The notes under the pieces: generated by a model
The model's input: the letters and a program-made list of their open reading frames with translations, nothing else
Told to the model about the DNA's origin: nothing
Databases searched by the model: none
Translations under genes and position numbers: made by a program
Assembly (NCBI GenBank): GCA_963616135.1
Contig: CAVEJT010000001.1
Span: 80,186-144,185 of the forward strand
DNA from: UMGS1613 sp963616135
GTDB taxonomy: Bacteria; Bacillota_I; Bacilli_A; RF39; UBA660
Length of the DNA: 64,000 nt
Direction of reading: 5' to 3'
Shown: positions 44,084 through 52,690 of the stretch, piece by piece
Layout of the letters: each line of letters opens with the position of its first letter
Numbering within the stretch: position 1 is the stretch's first letter

Positions 44084-44737
44084 ATGAAAAATAATTATAT
44101 GATATTAGCAGAAATAATAAAAAATAGAAGAATAGCTTTAGGATATAGTTTAAGGAATTTAGCAAATGAAGTTGGTATTAGTCATACAGAACTTGTACGT
44201 ATTGAAAACGGTAATAGGCAATGTTTAAATACTATTACATTATTAAAAATATGTAAGTTATTAAATTTAGATTTTTTAACACTTTTAGAAGATGCCAACT
44301 TTTATGAAAGAGAAGAGGAAAAATTGTTTTATATTATTGTTAAAAATGCAGAAACAAAGGTATTTAAAATCCATGCAACTAGTGAACAATCAGCTCTTCC
44401 TATTATAATAGATTTTTTATCAGAAAACGATATTATTAAAATAGACGAAAAAATTAAGAATACATTGATATTTGCCACACCTGATAAAAAAGAAATGCAA
44501 ACAGTATTGAAAGATTTAAAAGAAAAAAATGAATATGAAATAGCAGAAAAATATAATAGAATTCCTTGTGAAATTACTGCTGTTTCAGGTGAAGAATTTG
44601 AGGATGATTTCGAAGATGATGACTTTGAAAGTGAAGAGTATGAAGACACGGATGATTTTTTAGGCGATATAAAAATATATTTTGAAATTAATAATTTCAG
44701 TGGGAGAAAATCAAATGGACACATTAATAATAAGTAA
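44084..44737 (+). CDS. XRE-family regulator with acidic C-terminus
   Basis: 217 residues. HTH at about 10-70 (LAEIIKNRRIALGYSLRNLA, NEVGISHTELVRIENGNRQ), a middle alpha/beta domain (KLFYIIVKNAETKVFKIHAT), and an extremely acidic stretch (EEFEDDFEDDDFESEEYEDT). The gene directly follows hairpin copy 3, so it may autoregulate through that site and control the other two copies (inference). The 3' end overlaps the next gene by 23 nt. Confidence 0.82.
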   Translation: MKNNYMILAEIIKNRRIALGYSLRNLANEVGISHTELVRIENGNRQCLNTITLLKICKLLNLDFLTLLEDANFYEREEEKLFYIIVKNAETKVFKIHATSEQSALPIIIDFLSENDIIKIDEKIKNTLIFATPDKKEMQTVLKDLKEKNEYEIAEKYNRIPCEITAVSGEEFEDDFEDDDFESEEYEDTDDFLGDIKIYFEINNFSGRKSNGHINNK

Positions 44738-45056
44738 TGAAAGTAATATTCTTCATATATCAAATAAAGGTTATACTGTCGATTACACCTTTTATGATTG
44801 TAAAGGACACAGTATAGACGGAGGAATATTAGAAAGTGAAAAAGAAAAATTTGATACTCAAGAAGTTAAAAATGAAATAATAAAGATGTTTGAAGACACA
44901 ATTGTCTTCTCTCAACCTTATATGATTTTAGAAGGGGATAGAGCAGACAGTCTATTAGAATTAATTGAAATGGAAGATTATAAAAATACTCAATTAAAAG
45001 TAAATGATTTTTTATCTTCCGTTAAAAATAGTTCGTATATTGAACTAGATAAATAA
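44715..45056 (+). CDS. hypothetical protein
   Basis: 113 residues from ATG 44715 (GGGAG upstream), starting inside the regulator gene. Beta-rich N-terminus (LIISNESNILHISNKGYTVD, DYTFYDCKGHSIDGG) and helical C-terminus. Similar proteins beginning with short Ile/Ser strands and a YDxxGxxIDGG segment are found in clostridial ICEs, but I know no function. Confidence 0.6.
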   Translation: MDTLIISNESNILHISNKGYTVDYTFYDCKGHSIDGGILESEKEKFDTQEVKNEIIKMFEDTIVFSQPYMILEGDRADSLLELIEMEDYKNTQLKVNDFLSSVKNSSYIELDK

Positions 45057-45087
45057 AAAGTAAAAAAAAGAAAAGGAGAAAAAATTT

Positions 45088-45618
45088 ATGAGAAAACAAT
45101 ATGATGATTTTACTCAAATGAAGTTAAAAGAGATGTGCAAATCAATAAGTGATATGACTTATACTTATTTAGATCCAGAAACTCATTTGCCTACTAAAGT
45201 ACCAGCATCACACTATGAAAAAATATTGGATCAAGTTAAAGAACAATACATGGGAGAAATAACTAGTAAACAATTTTTAACTATTATGTATAATCAATTA
45301 ACTGCGTTAAAGAAAGAAGATGACAAATATTTTCAACAAGCATTATTATGTATGGACTTAGGTATAAATCCAAAAGATATGAGAGTTGATGAACAATTAG
45401 CATTGTCTATGACCTATGATTTCATTTATGAAAAACAAAAAAATATGAAAAAGGACTACCATTTTTTGGATACAGAAGTTATAAATGCTTATAGAGAAAC
45501 TAAGGATAATCCTGTAATTCAGGCACAGGCAATAAAAATGTCTACTGATTATGAAGAAACTCAAGAGCAAGAAGAATCTATTGATAAAGATGATGATTAT
45601 GATCTTGATTATAACTAA
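45088..45618 (+). CDS. hypothetical conjugation-region protein
   Basis: 176 residues, helical, with an acidic tail (EESIDKDDDYDLDYN). Not recognised. ATG 45088 lies behind AAAGGAG. Part of the run of accessory genes between the regulator and the relaxosome. No membrane segment. Confidence 0.55.
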   Translation: MRKQYDDFTQMKLKEMCKSISDMTYTYLDPETHLPTKVPASHYEKILDQVKEQYMGEITSKQFLTIMYNQLTALKKEDDKYFQQALLCMDLGINPKDMRVDEQLALSMTYDFIYEKQKNMKKDYHFLDTEVINAYRETKDNPVIQAQAIKMSTDYEETQEQEESIDKDDDYDLDYN

Positions 45619-45641
45619 AATTTTAATAGGAAAAATTCAAA

Positions 45642-46394
45642 ATGACATTAGATAAAAACTATATTAAAGATACTTTAAAAAAACTTGGACAAAAATATGG
45701 TGTCAGAGAAACTTTTGAAGATTTTGTGTATTGTTGTGCATATTCATTATCTAATTTAACAAATTTTAATGATAGCCGTGAAAAAGAATATTTGAATATA
45801 TCTAAGAAATATGAGAAAGAAGATTTTAATTCATTTGCATCAATGTTATCAGCATTAACATTAGAACTTAGCAAAGATGATTGTGAAGATATTTTAGGAA
45901 ATGTTTTTGAAGAATTAGGTTTGCATGATAAAGGTAGAGGACAATTCTTTACTCCTCTACATATCAGCAAATTTATGGCAAAAATTGTATTTGATAAAGA
46001 AAATATTCAAAGAGAAATATCAAAAAAGGGTTATATAACAATAGCAGATGAATGCTGTGGCAGTGGTAGAATGTTATTTGCATATCTTAAATTATTAAAA
46101 GAAAACAATGTAAATTTAAATAATGTATATTTTGAAGGGGCAGATATATCAAATCTATGTTGCTGTATGACTTATGTCAGTTTATCATTAATGGGAGCTA
46201 GTGCAATAATAAATCACCAAAATACATTGTCTTCTGAACGTTTTGGATACTATATAACTCCAGGATTAATTTTAAATGAAAATTTAGTTAATAATTTAAT
46301 TAAAGATGGATATCTTGAATCAACAAAAGAAAATGATTTAAATCAAGAAAATGATATAAAAAACTTAGAAGAAGAGCAGGAATTAGAAATATAA
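45642..46394 (+). CDS. N6-adenine methylase-like protein lacking the NPPY motif
   Basis: 250 residues. The SAM-binding part of type I (HsdM-like) methylases is clear: FEELGLHDKGRGQFFTP, ADECCGSGRMLFAYLKLL (motif I, usually DPACGSG), then YFEGADISNLCCCMTYVSLS. After SSERFGYYITPGLIL the protein ends; the catalytic NPPY/F motif and target-recognition regions are absent. It may therefore bind SAM or DNA without methylating, perhaps as an antirestriction decoy, or act with a partner. Found beside ArdC, which supports an antirestriction role (inference). Confidence 0.75.
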   Translation: MTLDKNYIKDTLKKLGQKYGVRETFEDFVYCCAYSLSNLTNFNDSREKEYLNISKKYEKEDFNSFASMLSALTLELSKDDCEDILGNVFEELGLHDKGRGQFFTPLHISKFMAKIVFDKENIQREISKKGYITIADECCGSGRMLFAYLKLLKENNVNLNNVYFEGADISNLCCCMTYVSLSLMGASAIINHQNTLSSERFGYYITPGLILNENLVNNLIKDGYLESTKENDLNQENDIKNLEEEQELEI

Positions 46395-46421
46395 AATTTT
46401 TATGAAAGGAGAAATTATTTT

Positions 46422-47141
46422 ATGCCAAATTGGGTAAAAACTATTGTAAAAACAAAACCAGACGTATTAAAAGATATTTTAAAAAAATATTCAAATGAAG
46501 ATGGTTTTTCATTTGAAAAAGTAATTCCAATGCCTAAGGAATTAGATGTAGAAAGAGGTAGCAGAGGTCAAGATGGACTTATGTATCTTTTTTTAGAAAA
46601 TGATAATGGTATTTCTAAGGAAAAAATTAATCAAGTATTTCGTTCATTAAATTCTTTCTTTTCTGATATTTATAAAGAAAAAAGATTTAAGATGATTGAA
46701 GAAAAATATAATGAAAACAAAAATGAAAAAGAATATGTGGAAAGTGTTAAACTTGCCAAACAATATATTTCTAATTATAACAAATATGGTTATACAGATT
46801 GGTATAATTGGCGTTGTGATAACTGGGGAACAAAGTGGGATTTAGCAGAATTAGATTATAATAAAGATACTATGATTTTTCAAACAGCTTGGAATTTTGC
46901 TGAGAATGTTATATTAGAACTTTCTCGTAGATATCCTGAAGCTGTTTTTGAATGCAAATTTGCTGATGAAGGTATACAAGAAAATTCTGGCATATTAAAA
47001 ATAAAAGATGGAGAAGTATTCGAAGAAAAATACAATTTGGAGATGGAGTCAATTGAAAAAATTTGGGATTATTATTTAGATGATAGCGAAAAAGAATCAT
47101 CAAATGAAGAAATAGATAATGAAATTGAAATGGAATATTAG
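46422..47141 (+). CDS. YubB/DUF1281-like ferredoxin-fold protein
   Basis: 239 residues. PNWVKTIVK at the start, FEKVIPMPKELD, and WRCDNWGTKWDLAELDYN are the hallmarks of the plasmid-borne YubB/DUF1281-like family (api92-type proteins). Function unknown; members are scattered on conjugative elements and phages. ATG behind GAAAGGAG. The C-terminus ends IEMEY, the first of several genes here with such a tail. Confidence 0.75.
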   Translation: MPNWVKTIVKTKPDVLKDILKKYSNEDGFSFEKVIPMPKELDVERGSRGQDGLMYLFLENDNGISKEKINQVFRSLNSFFSDIYKEKRFKMIEEKYNENKNEKEYVESVKLAKQYISNYNKYGYTDWYNWRCDNWGTKWDLAELDYNKDTMIFQTAWNFAENVILELSRRYPEAVFECKFADEGIQENSGILKIKDGEVFEEKYNLEMESIEKIWDYYLDDSEKESSNEEIDNEIEMEY

Positions 47142-47155
47142 AAAGGAGCTAAATA

Positions 47156-48013
47156 ATGGGACAATATCATAAATTTATGAATTTTGATAAAAAAGAAATT
47201 TTAAATCCTCCTGGTCCTTTAAAATTAATGGAATGGAGTTATCAACAAAATGAATATATGCTTCAAATAGAAAATCTAATAAAAACATCTTGGAAAGGTG
47301 ACAGAGTTTTAGTTATTGGAGATTATGCAGATGATTTTTATGAAGGTGCATATTCTAGTGAACTTTTGAAAACTATACGTGAAGAAAATAAAGAATATGG
47401 ACTTCATAATATATATGATTACCCATACAAAGAACTTAAAAATACGTCTTTTTACTCAAATAGATTACCTTCTCGTTATATTTACAATGATTCTATAAAA
47501 GAATACATTGATTTAAAAAAGCAACCTATACAATGGGTAGTATATGATGAAAATATTAATCTAATAGATGGTGCAAAAATACATCCACTAAGTTTGGTAT
47601 TATCATGTTGTAATGGTGCAGGTGGAGGAGATTATTACGCACTAAATAATGAAGACGTTGGTTGTTGGATTACAGATTCAAATAATATTAGTTTTTCAGA
47701 TGAATTAAAAAAAGGATATACAGATTCTAGATTATTATTTAATGAATTTAGCAAAAAAGAAAATAACATTGATATAATTATTGATTATATAAAGGAAAAT
47801 TTTAAAGTTTCAGATATTGGAAAAATAGAAAACATGAAATTTTCACCTTCACTTTTCTTAGATAAAAATGAAGAAAAATGTATTATAGAAAAATCTATTA
47901 GAAAAATAATAAACAAACAAATTGATTTAAAAAACAAGGTTCGAGATAAAGATAAGGATGCTCAAGATATTAAGGATTTAGTTGCTAATTATGAAGAAGA
48001 ATTAGAAAAATAA
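47156..48013 (+). CDS. hypothetical protein of the MGQYHK/Y N-terminus family
   Basis: 285 residues. The start GQYHKFMNFDKKEIL, the segment LKLMEWSYQQN, and SCCNGAGGGDYYALNNEDVG with GCWITDS match a family of uncharacterised proteins seen on plasmids and in actinobacteria (GQYY.vvNldK, GrGGGD). No catalytic role known. The C-terminal 60 residues are a charged helix. ATG behind AAAGGAGC; 14 nt after the previous gene. Confidence 0.65.
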   Translation: MGQYHKFMNFDKKEILNPPGPLKLMEWSYQQNEYMLQIENLIKTSWKGDRVLVIGDYADDFYEGAYSSELLKTIREENKEYGLHNIYDYPYKELKNTSFYSNRLPSRYIYNDSIKEYIDLKKQPIQWVVYDENINLIDGAKIHPLSLVLSCCNGAGGGDYYALNNEDVGCWITDSNNISFSDELKKGYTDSRLLFNEFSKKENNIDIIIDYIKENFKVSDIGKIENMKFSPSLFLDKNEEKCIIEKSIRKIINKQIDLKNKVRDKDKDAQDIKDLVANYEEELEK

Positions 48014-48034
48014 CTTTAATGAAAGGGGAATATT

Positions 48035-48232
48035 ATGAATAAACAATTAGATAAAAAAATAGAAAGATTAGAAGGGTTAAAGGAAAAAGAAAAAGAAAGA
48101 ATTAACTCAATAAATCAAGTTATTGCTGAATATGATAAACAATTAAAAGTTTTATATGATTTGAGAAAAGAACAAGAAAAAATTTATCAAAGACAACAAG
48201 AATTAGATTTAAAAATTAAGGAGCAACAATAA
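48035..48232 (+). CDS. small coiled-coil protein
   Basis: 65 residues, almost entirely heptad-like charged helix (LDKKIERLEGLKEKEKERI, LYDLRKEQEKIYQRQQEL). Start ATG behind AAGGGGAAT. Two bases separate its stop from the ArdC start, so it may be an ArdC partner, but this is only positional. Confidence 0.6.
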   Translation: MNKQLDKKIERLEGLKEKEKERINSINQVIAEYDKQLKVLYDLRKEQEKIYQRQQELDLKIKEQQ

Positions 48233-48234
48233 CT

Positions 48235-49179
48235 ATGAGTAGTTATTTCAAGGCAAGAGATGAATTAGTAAAGATGTATGTTAAAAGTTTAGAAGAAGGA
48301 AAAATCCCCTGGGAAAAAATGTGGCAAACAAGTATACCAGAAAATGGAATTACTGGAAAAAAATATAAAGGAATTAATAATTTAATTTTATCTTACGTAG
48401 CACTTCAAAGAGGTTATAAGGATGCAAGATGGTGTACTTATATTCAGATTAAAAAGAATAAATGGAAACTTAAAGATGCAAAAGGACAAGGTGTTTGCAT
48501 TGAATATGTAGGTATGAAAAACAAAAAAGATAATAAACTTTACTCCTTTGAAGAGTATAAGAAAATAATTAATGACTTCCCAGAAAAAGAAAATGAATTT
48601 TCAATAAGAAGGTATAACTATATAGTATTTAATGCTGATTTAATAGAAGGTATAGAAAAGAATAATGATGTCATTAAAGAAAAAATAATTAGTAATGATT
48701 ACATCAGTAATATTATTAAAAATATTGGCGTTAAATATCAAGAAAAAGGAGAACAAGCATATTATGATATACTTGCTGATGAAGTAGTTATACCTCCTTC
48801 TAATACTTTTAAAAGCACTTATGCTTACTATTCAACACAATTACATGAAATTGCCCATTCAACAGGTCATCATACTAGATTAAATAGAGATATGAGTGGT
48901 GAATTCAGATCGGAAGCGTATGCAAAGGAAGAACTAAGAGCAGAGATTGGTTCTTCTTTTCTTATGCAAAAATTAGGATTAGAATATGATGAAAGGCATT
49001 TGAATAATCACAAAGCTTATGTAAGAGGTTGGTTGGATATTATAAAAAACAAACCTCAAGAATTATTTTTAGCAATCTCAGATGCTAATAAAATTGTTTC
49101 ATATTTAGAAGATAAAAGTTTATCGAAAGAACAAAATATTTCAAAGGAAATAGAAGAAATGGAGATGGAATATGCGTAG
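48235..49179 (+). CDS. ardC: ArdC-like antirestriction protein
   Basis: 314 residues. N-terminal ssDNA-binding domain (LEEGKIPWEKMWQ, KKYKGINNLILSYVA, ARWCTYIQIKKNKWKLK) and C-terminal zincin with LHEIAHSTGHHTRLNR (HExxH at about 203-207) followed by AYAKEELRAEIGSSFL. This is the layout of ArdC, which coats incoming single-stranded DNA and protects it from restriction during conjugation. Length is typical. The end overlaps the next gene, with the EMEMEYA tail containing the next gene's Shine-Dalgarno. Confidence 0.88.
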   Translation: MSSYFKARDELVKMYVKSLEEGKIPWEKMWQTSIPENGITGKKYKGINNLILSYVALQRGYKDARWCTYIQIKKNKWKLKDAKGQGVCIEYVGMKNKKDNKLYSFEEYKKIINDFPEKENEFSIRRYNYIVFNADLIEGIEKNNDVIKEKIISNDYISNIIKNIGVKYQEKGEQAYYDILADEVVIPPSNTFKSTYAYYSTQLHEIAHSTGHHTRLNRDMSGEFRSEAYAKEELRAEIGSSFLMQKLGLEYDERHLNNHKAYVRGWLDIIKNKPQELFLAISDANKIVSYLEDKSLSKEQNISKEIEEMEMEYA

Positions 49180-50440
49180 CATTCATAGTAGACATTATAT
49201 TTATACACATTGGTTAAGAATTGATATGAATAATGATGAAATAAAGCAATGGGAACAATTAAAAAATTATTGGAATAAATATGATTGTTCTATGACTGTA
49301 TATTATTATGATTATAATCCTTTAACAGAAAAAGCAATTAAATTAGATTGTAATCAATCATATCAAGATTTAGATCTTGATGTTAACTCTATGTCCTCTG
49401 GTAGTTTAAAAAGAGTAAAAGCAAAACCAACAAATATAACAGTATATAATAAAGGAATTGAACATTTTTTTGTTAATAAGTTAGGTCTGGAAGTGTTAGA
49501 CACACTACGAAAACCTAAGTCTAAAATTAATGTTCCAGAAGATCAACTTATAACAGTAGATGTTTTAAGTGAATTTGGCAGAATGAAAAATATAGAAAAG
49601 TTTAATGAAATAATGAAAGAAGAAGACTGGAAAATTGTTAAGATACCAAGTGATGTAAGTTATCATTATCAATTGTATTTTGGAAAAGGAAAACAAGTAT
49701 ATAATAGGTACGAATACGCATTTAATGATTTCACATTTAAAAGTAGATTTAAAGATAGATTAGAGAGATTTGTAAATAATGTAGTAAAACAAAAAGAATT
49801 AAATTTGGATAATTTTATTGGGAAAAAAATAAATATGTTTGAATCAAAACATCAAATATCAACAGATAAAAAAATTAATATTGATGTTAAATGTATAGGA
49901 TTAGTTTTAGGAATAAATAATAATTGTTTTGATATATATGATTTTCAAAGACCATTAGGTGAACAATTTTATTCACTAAATTTAAAAGACTTTGAGCAAA
50001 AATTTAAAGCAGGGATTTATAAACCAAATTTTAATTTGTTAACATCTTATGAAAAGTTAGAATTAAGAAAATATATGTATAATAAAGCAAAAAAATTTAC
50101 AAATCTTTGTGCAGATTGGGATTATAGAAATATAGATATGACGGATATACATTTAGAGTCTTTGAAGATTCAAAAAAACAAAATTTCTCTTTCGTGTGAA
50201 AAATATTCAACAAAATTAGATACTTATATTTCTGCCGATATATTTGAAATTGAATCAAAAGAATTAGTAGATGAATTTAATATGATAGATTTAGAAAATA
50301 GAGAACAAGTTCTAAACTTTGCATCTAAATTAGAAAGTTATATTGATTATGATAAAGCAGAAATATTACTAAATGAAAAAGAACAAAATATGGTTGAAGA
50401 AAAGAAAAATTTAGAAGAAATGGAGATAGAATATGACTGA
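49172..50440 (+). CDS. hypothetical accessory protein
   Basis: 422 residues. ATG 49172 overlaps the ArdC stop; the Shine-Dalgarno ATGGAGATGG is inside the ArdC tail. There is an early HSRHYIYTHWLRIDMN segment and a long alpha/beta body; I recognise no domain. Ends EEMEIEYD, again carrying the ribosome-binding site for the following gene. Confidence 0.55.
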   Translation: MRSIHSRHYIYTHWLRIDMNNDEIKQWEQLKNYWNKYDCSMTVYYYDYNPLTEKAIKLDCNQSYQDLDLDVNSMSSGSLKRVKAKPTNITVYNKGIEHFFVNKLGLEVLDTLRKPKSKINVPEDQLITVDVLSEFGRMKNIEKFNEIMKEEDWKIVKIPSDVSYHYQLYFGKGKQVYNRYEYAFNDFTFKSRFKDRLERFVNNVVKQKELNLDNFIGKKINMFESKHQISTDKKINIDVKCIGLVLGINNNCFDIYDFQRPLGEQFYSLNLKDFEQKFKAGIYKPNFNLLTSYEKLELRKYMYNKAKKFTNLCADWDYRNIDMTDIHLESLKIQKNKISLSCEKYSTKLDTYISADIFEIESKELVDEFNMIDLENREQVLNFASKLESYIDYDKAEILLNEKEQNMVEEKKNLEEMEIEYD

Positions 50441-51314
50441 TATTTTAGATATTTATGAAAGTTTGGCAGATTCAATAGAAGAAACAGAGGAATTTAGAAT
50501 TTATGATTTTATAAATTATTTGGGTATTAATGTTGTTGATAAGGATTTACCAAAGGAAGAAATAACAAGAATTATAAATATATGTAGAGAATGTACAGAT
50601 AATTTTATTGATCCATTTAAACTTGCCAAATCTTTAACTTCTGCTATATATGAGGAAGAATATTTAACATTAGATGAGTTAGAACGTATACCTTCAGAGT
50701 CTATAAAATATTTTTATTCTAATGAAAAAATGGATGAATTAGAATATTATTTTGAATCGTATCAGGAAATTTTAACTTCAACAAAAGAAATATTAGCTGG
50801 ATATTCTTATACAATTGGTAGAGTGGTTCAGGATGGTTATTGTGTTGAACTCCATTATTGTAGTGATAGAGGAGCAACTTTAGAATATGGAACAAAAACA
50901 TCTCATGATTGTTGGGAAAATGAAGTTGAAGAAGCAGAATGGTTTAATACAAATTTATCAGATGACTATATTATAAACAGATTGAATTGTTTATATGATG
51001 AAGAATTTTCTAGTAAGGAAATATCAACAGAAAAAACAGAAGAATTAAATTTAATCGATCACATTTTATCAAATCATAAGGTAAATGACATCACCTTATA
51101 TTTAGATGCTGAAGGAAATTTATTTGCATTTGATGATATTAATTGTTGGAAGAACAATGAATTTTATGACTTTATGTTTAATGAATTATTTGTATATAAT
51201 CAAGATGGAAAAGTAGATTTAATAGATGATTCTGATTATAAAAAATTAGAAGAATATAGAAATAACTATAATGAAAAATCAAATGATTTAGAAATGGAGA
51301 TGGAACATGAGTAA
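50433..51314 (+). CDS. hypothetical protein, first of three tandem paralogues
   Basis: 293 residues. The N-terminal 70 residues (YDFINYLGINVVDKDL, FIDPFKLAKSLTSAIYEEEY) recur in the next two genes. After that come LDELERI, a helical region, and a beta-rich part (SYTIGRVVQDGYCVELHYC) found only here. Not a known family. Starts inside the previous gene; ends EMEMEHE. Confidence 0.6.
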   Translation: MTDILDIYESLADSIEETEEFRIYDFINYLGINVVDKDLPKEEITRIINICRECTDNFIDPFKLAKSLTSAIYEEEYLTLDELERIPSESIKYFYSNEKMDELEYYFESYQEILTSTKEILAGYSYTIGRVVQDGYCVELHYCSDRGATLEYGTKTSHDCWENEVEEAEWFNTNLSDDYIINRLNCLYDEEFSSKEISTEKTEELNLIDHILSNHKVNDITLYLDAEGNLFAFDDINCWKNNEFYDFMFNELFVYNQDGKVDLIDDSDYKKLEEYRNNYNEKSNDLEMEMEHE

Positions 51315-51639
51315 GGTAAATGAATTAAAGAAATTAGCAAAAGAATTTTATAAATATAATTTTAGTATATATGATTTTTGTTATTATTTAGGATTAACTA
51401 ATGTTAAAGAAGATATTAATGATAAAGATTTAGAAATTTTGTTAAATAAATGTTCTGAATTAAGTGGAGAATATACTGATCCAATTGAAGTAGGACAATC
51501 ATTAGCAAATTTAATCTATGAAGAAAAAAGTATTACAATAGATAAATTAAAAACACTAGATGCTGAAAGATTTAATGATTGGTATATTGATGGTAGAGAA
51601 GTAGGAAATGAATTAGAAAAAGAACAGGAGATGGAATAA
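51307..51639 (+). CDS. hypothetical protein, second tandem paralogue
   Basis: 110 residues, almost entirely the shared domain: YDFCYYLGLTNVKED, ILLNKCSELSGEYTDPIEV and QSLANLIYEEKSITIDKL align with the start of the 50433 protein (about one third identical by eye). Starts within the upstream gene, and its TAA overlaps the next ATG. Function unknown. Confidence 0.6.
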   Translation: MSKVNELKKLAKEFYKYNFSIYDFCYYLGLTNVKEDINDKDLEILLNKCSELSGEYTDPIEVGQSLANLIYEEKSITIDKLKTLDAERFNDWYIDGREVGNELEKEQEME

Positions 51640-51971
51640 TGAATATTATTTTTGGATATAAAACCATGCCAGAATGGCACAAAGAAAATTTAAAAAACTA
51701 TTATATTTTAGATGGAATTTATAAAGTTTCGCCAGACATTGATGAAGAGGATGCACAATTTATTTTTGATATTTGTAAGAATGTTAAGAATGAAAAAGTG
51801 AATCCTTTTTCTATTGCACATTATTTAACTGAACACTATCTTAATGGTGATATTTATAAAGAAGAATTAAAAAAAGCAGTTTCTGGTGAAATTATTTCTG
51901 CTGTTTATTATGATGATTTAAATTATTTACCATTATTAAATGACAGAAATGAAATAGAAAGAAGTAAATGA
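51639..51971 (+). CDS. hypothetical protein, third tandem paralogue
   Basis: 110 residues. PDIDEEDAQFIFDICKNVK and VNPFSIAHYLTEHYLNGDI align with the shared domain of the two genes before it, more divergent. Starts at ATG 51639 overlapping the previous stop, with CAGGAGATGG upstream. It is the last gene before the structured non-coding region that precedes the relaxosome genes. Confidence 0.6.
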   Translation: MNIIFGYKTMPEWHKENLKNYYILDGIYKVSPDIDEEDAQFIFDICKNVKNEKVNPFSIAHYLTEHYLNGDIYKEELKKAVSGEIISAVYYDDLNYLPLLNDRNEIERSK

Positions 51972-51989
51972 TATTAAGTAAAAAAAAAT

Positions 51990-52070
51990 AAACCGTCGGG
52001 GACTATATTTGCAGGTCTTAGGAGTTCGTCCTAACAAGTGATGGGTGTGTCAACACCATGCTTGATAGAA
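51990..52070. other. structured non-coding segment, candidate oriT
   Basis: An unusually GC-rich patch (CCGTCGGGGACTA at about 51993) is followed by hairpin TTAGGA-GTTCG-TCCTAA (52018-52034) and a longer imperfect hairpin AAGTGATGGGTGT-GTCA-ACACCATGCTT (52037-52063). No ORF fits. It lies in the 155-nt gap directly upstream of the relaxosome genes, where origins of transfer of MOBP-type elements commonly sit. No nic consensus is recognised, so a small RNA or a cis-regulatory RNA remains possible. Confidence 0.5.
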
Positions 52071-52126
52071 AAAATAAGACTATTAAATAACCTCAGTTAT
52101 AAATTTGAATTTAGAAAGGAGCAAAG

Positions 52127-52690
52127 ATGGAATTTAAGTCAATAGAAAAGTGGCGAGTTCAAAGAGATTTAAATTTAACTGAAGTACAATTAGATGAAAT
52201 TATAAAAAGAGCAGGAAGACGACATCCAATGGAAGATTGGGTTTATCTTCGTGTGGCAGGTAATGGTGATGTAATTGAATATTTGAAACTGGAATTTGTT
52301 TATTGGTTGAAAGAAGTTTATTTCAATAAAGAAAAGTTTTATCTTGATCTTGAAATAGAATTTTTTGAAAAACAAATTAAGAGATTAGAGTCAGAATTAA
52401 ATATATCTCCTTATCAGTTTAAATATAACGACACATCATTGAAAGATTTACGTTTATATTTTAATAAAAGTAAAAACGCAATTGGAAGAGCAGTCAATGA
52501 AATGCAAAAGCATAATAAGTTTTCATATAAATATATCAAAGATGGAAAGGTTATGATTAATAAAGATGGTGTTAAATGGTTAGCAGAAAAATATTTTCGT
52601 AAAGCATACTTGAAAGATTTAGAACTATATAAACTTGAATTACAAGAAAGAAAGATAAAACTGGATGAATTCAACAGAAGAAAGATATAG
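52127..52690 (+). CDS. putative relaxosome accessory protein
   Basis: 187 residues. N-terminal LTEVQLDEIIKRAGRRHPME, a middle coiled helix (DLEIEFFEKQIKRLESEL), and a C-terminal winged-helix-like part (KNAIGRAVNEMQKHNKFSYK, VMINKDGVKWLAEKYF). Not a named family. First gene after the candidate oriT, behind GAAAGGAGC, and overlapping the MobC-like gene by 26 nt, so a DNA-binding role at oriT is likely (inference). Confidence 0.55.
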   Translation: MEFKSIEKWRVQRDLNLTEVQLDEIIKRAGRRHPMEDWVYLRVAGNGDVIEYLKLEFVYWLKEVYFNKEKFYLDLEIEFFEKQIKRLESELNISPYQFKYNDTSLKDLRLYFNKSKNAIGRAVNEMQKHNKFSYKYIKDGKVMINKDGVKWLAEKYFRKAYLKDLELYKLELQERKIKLDEFNRRKI

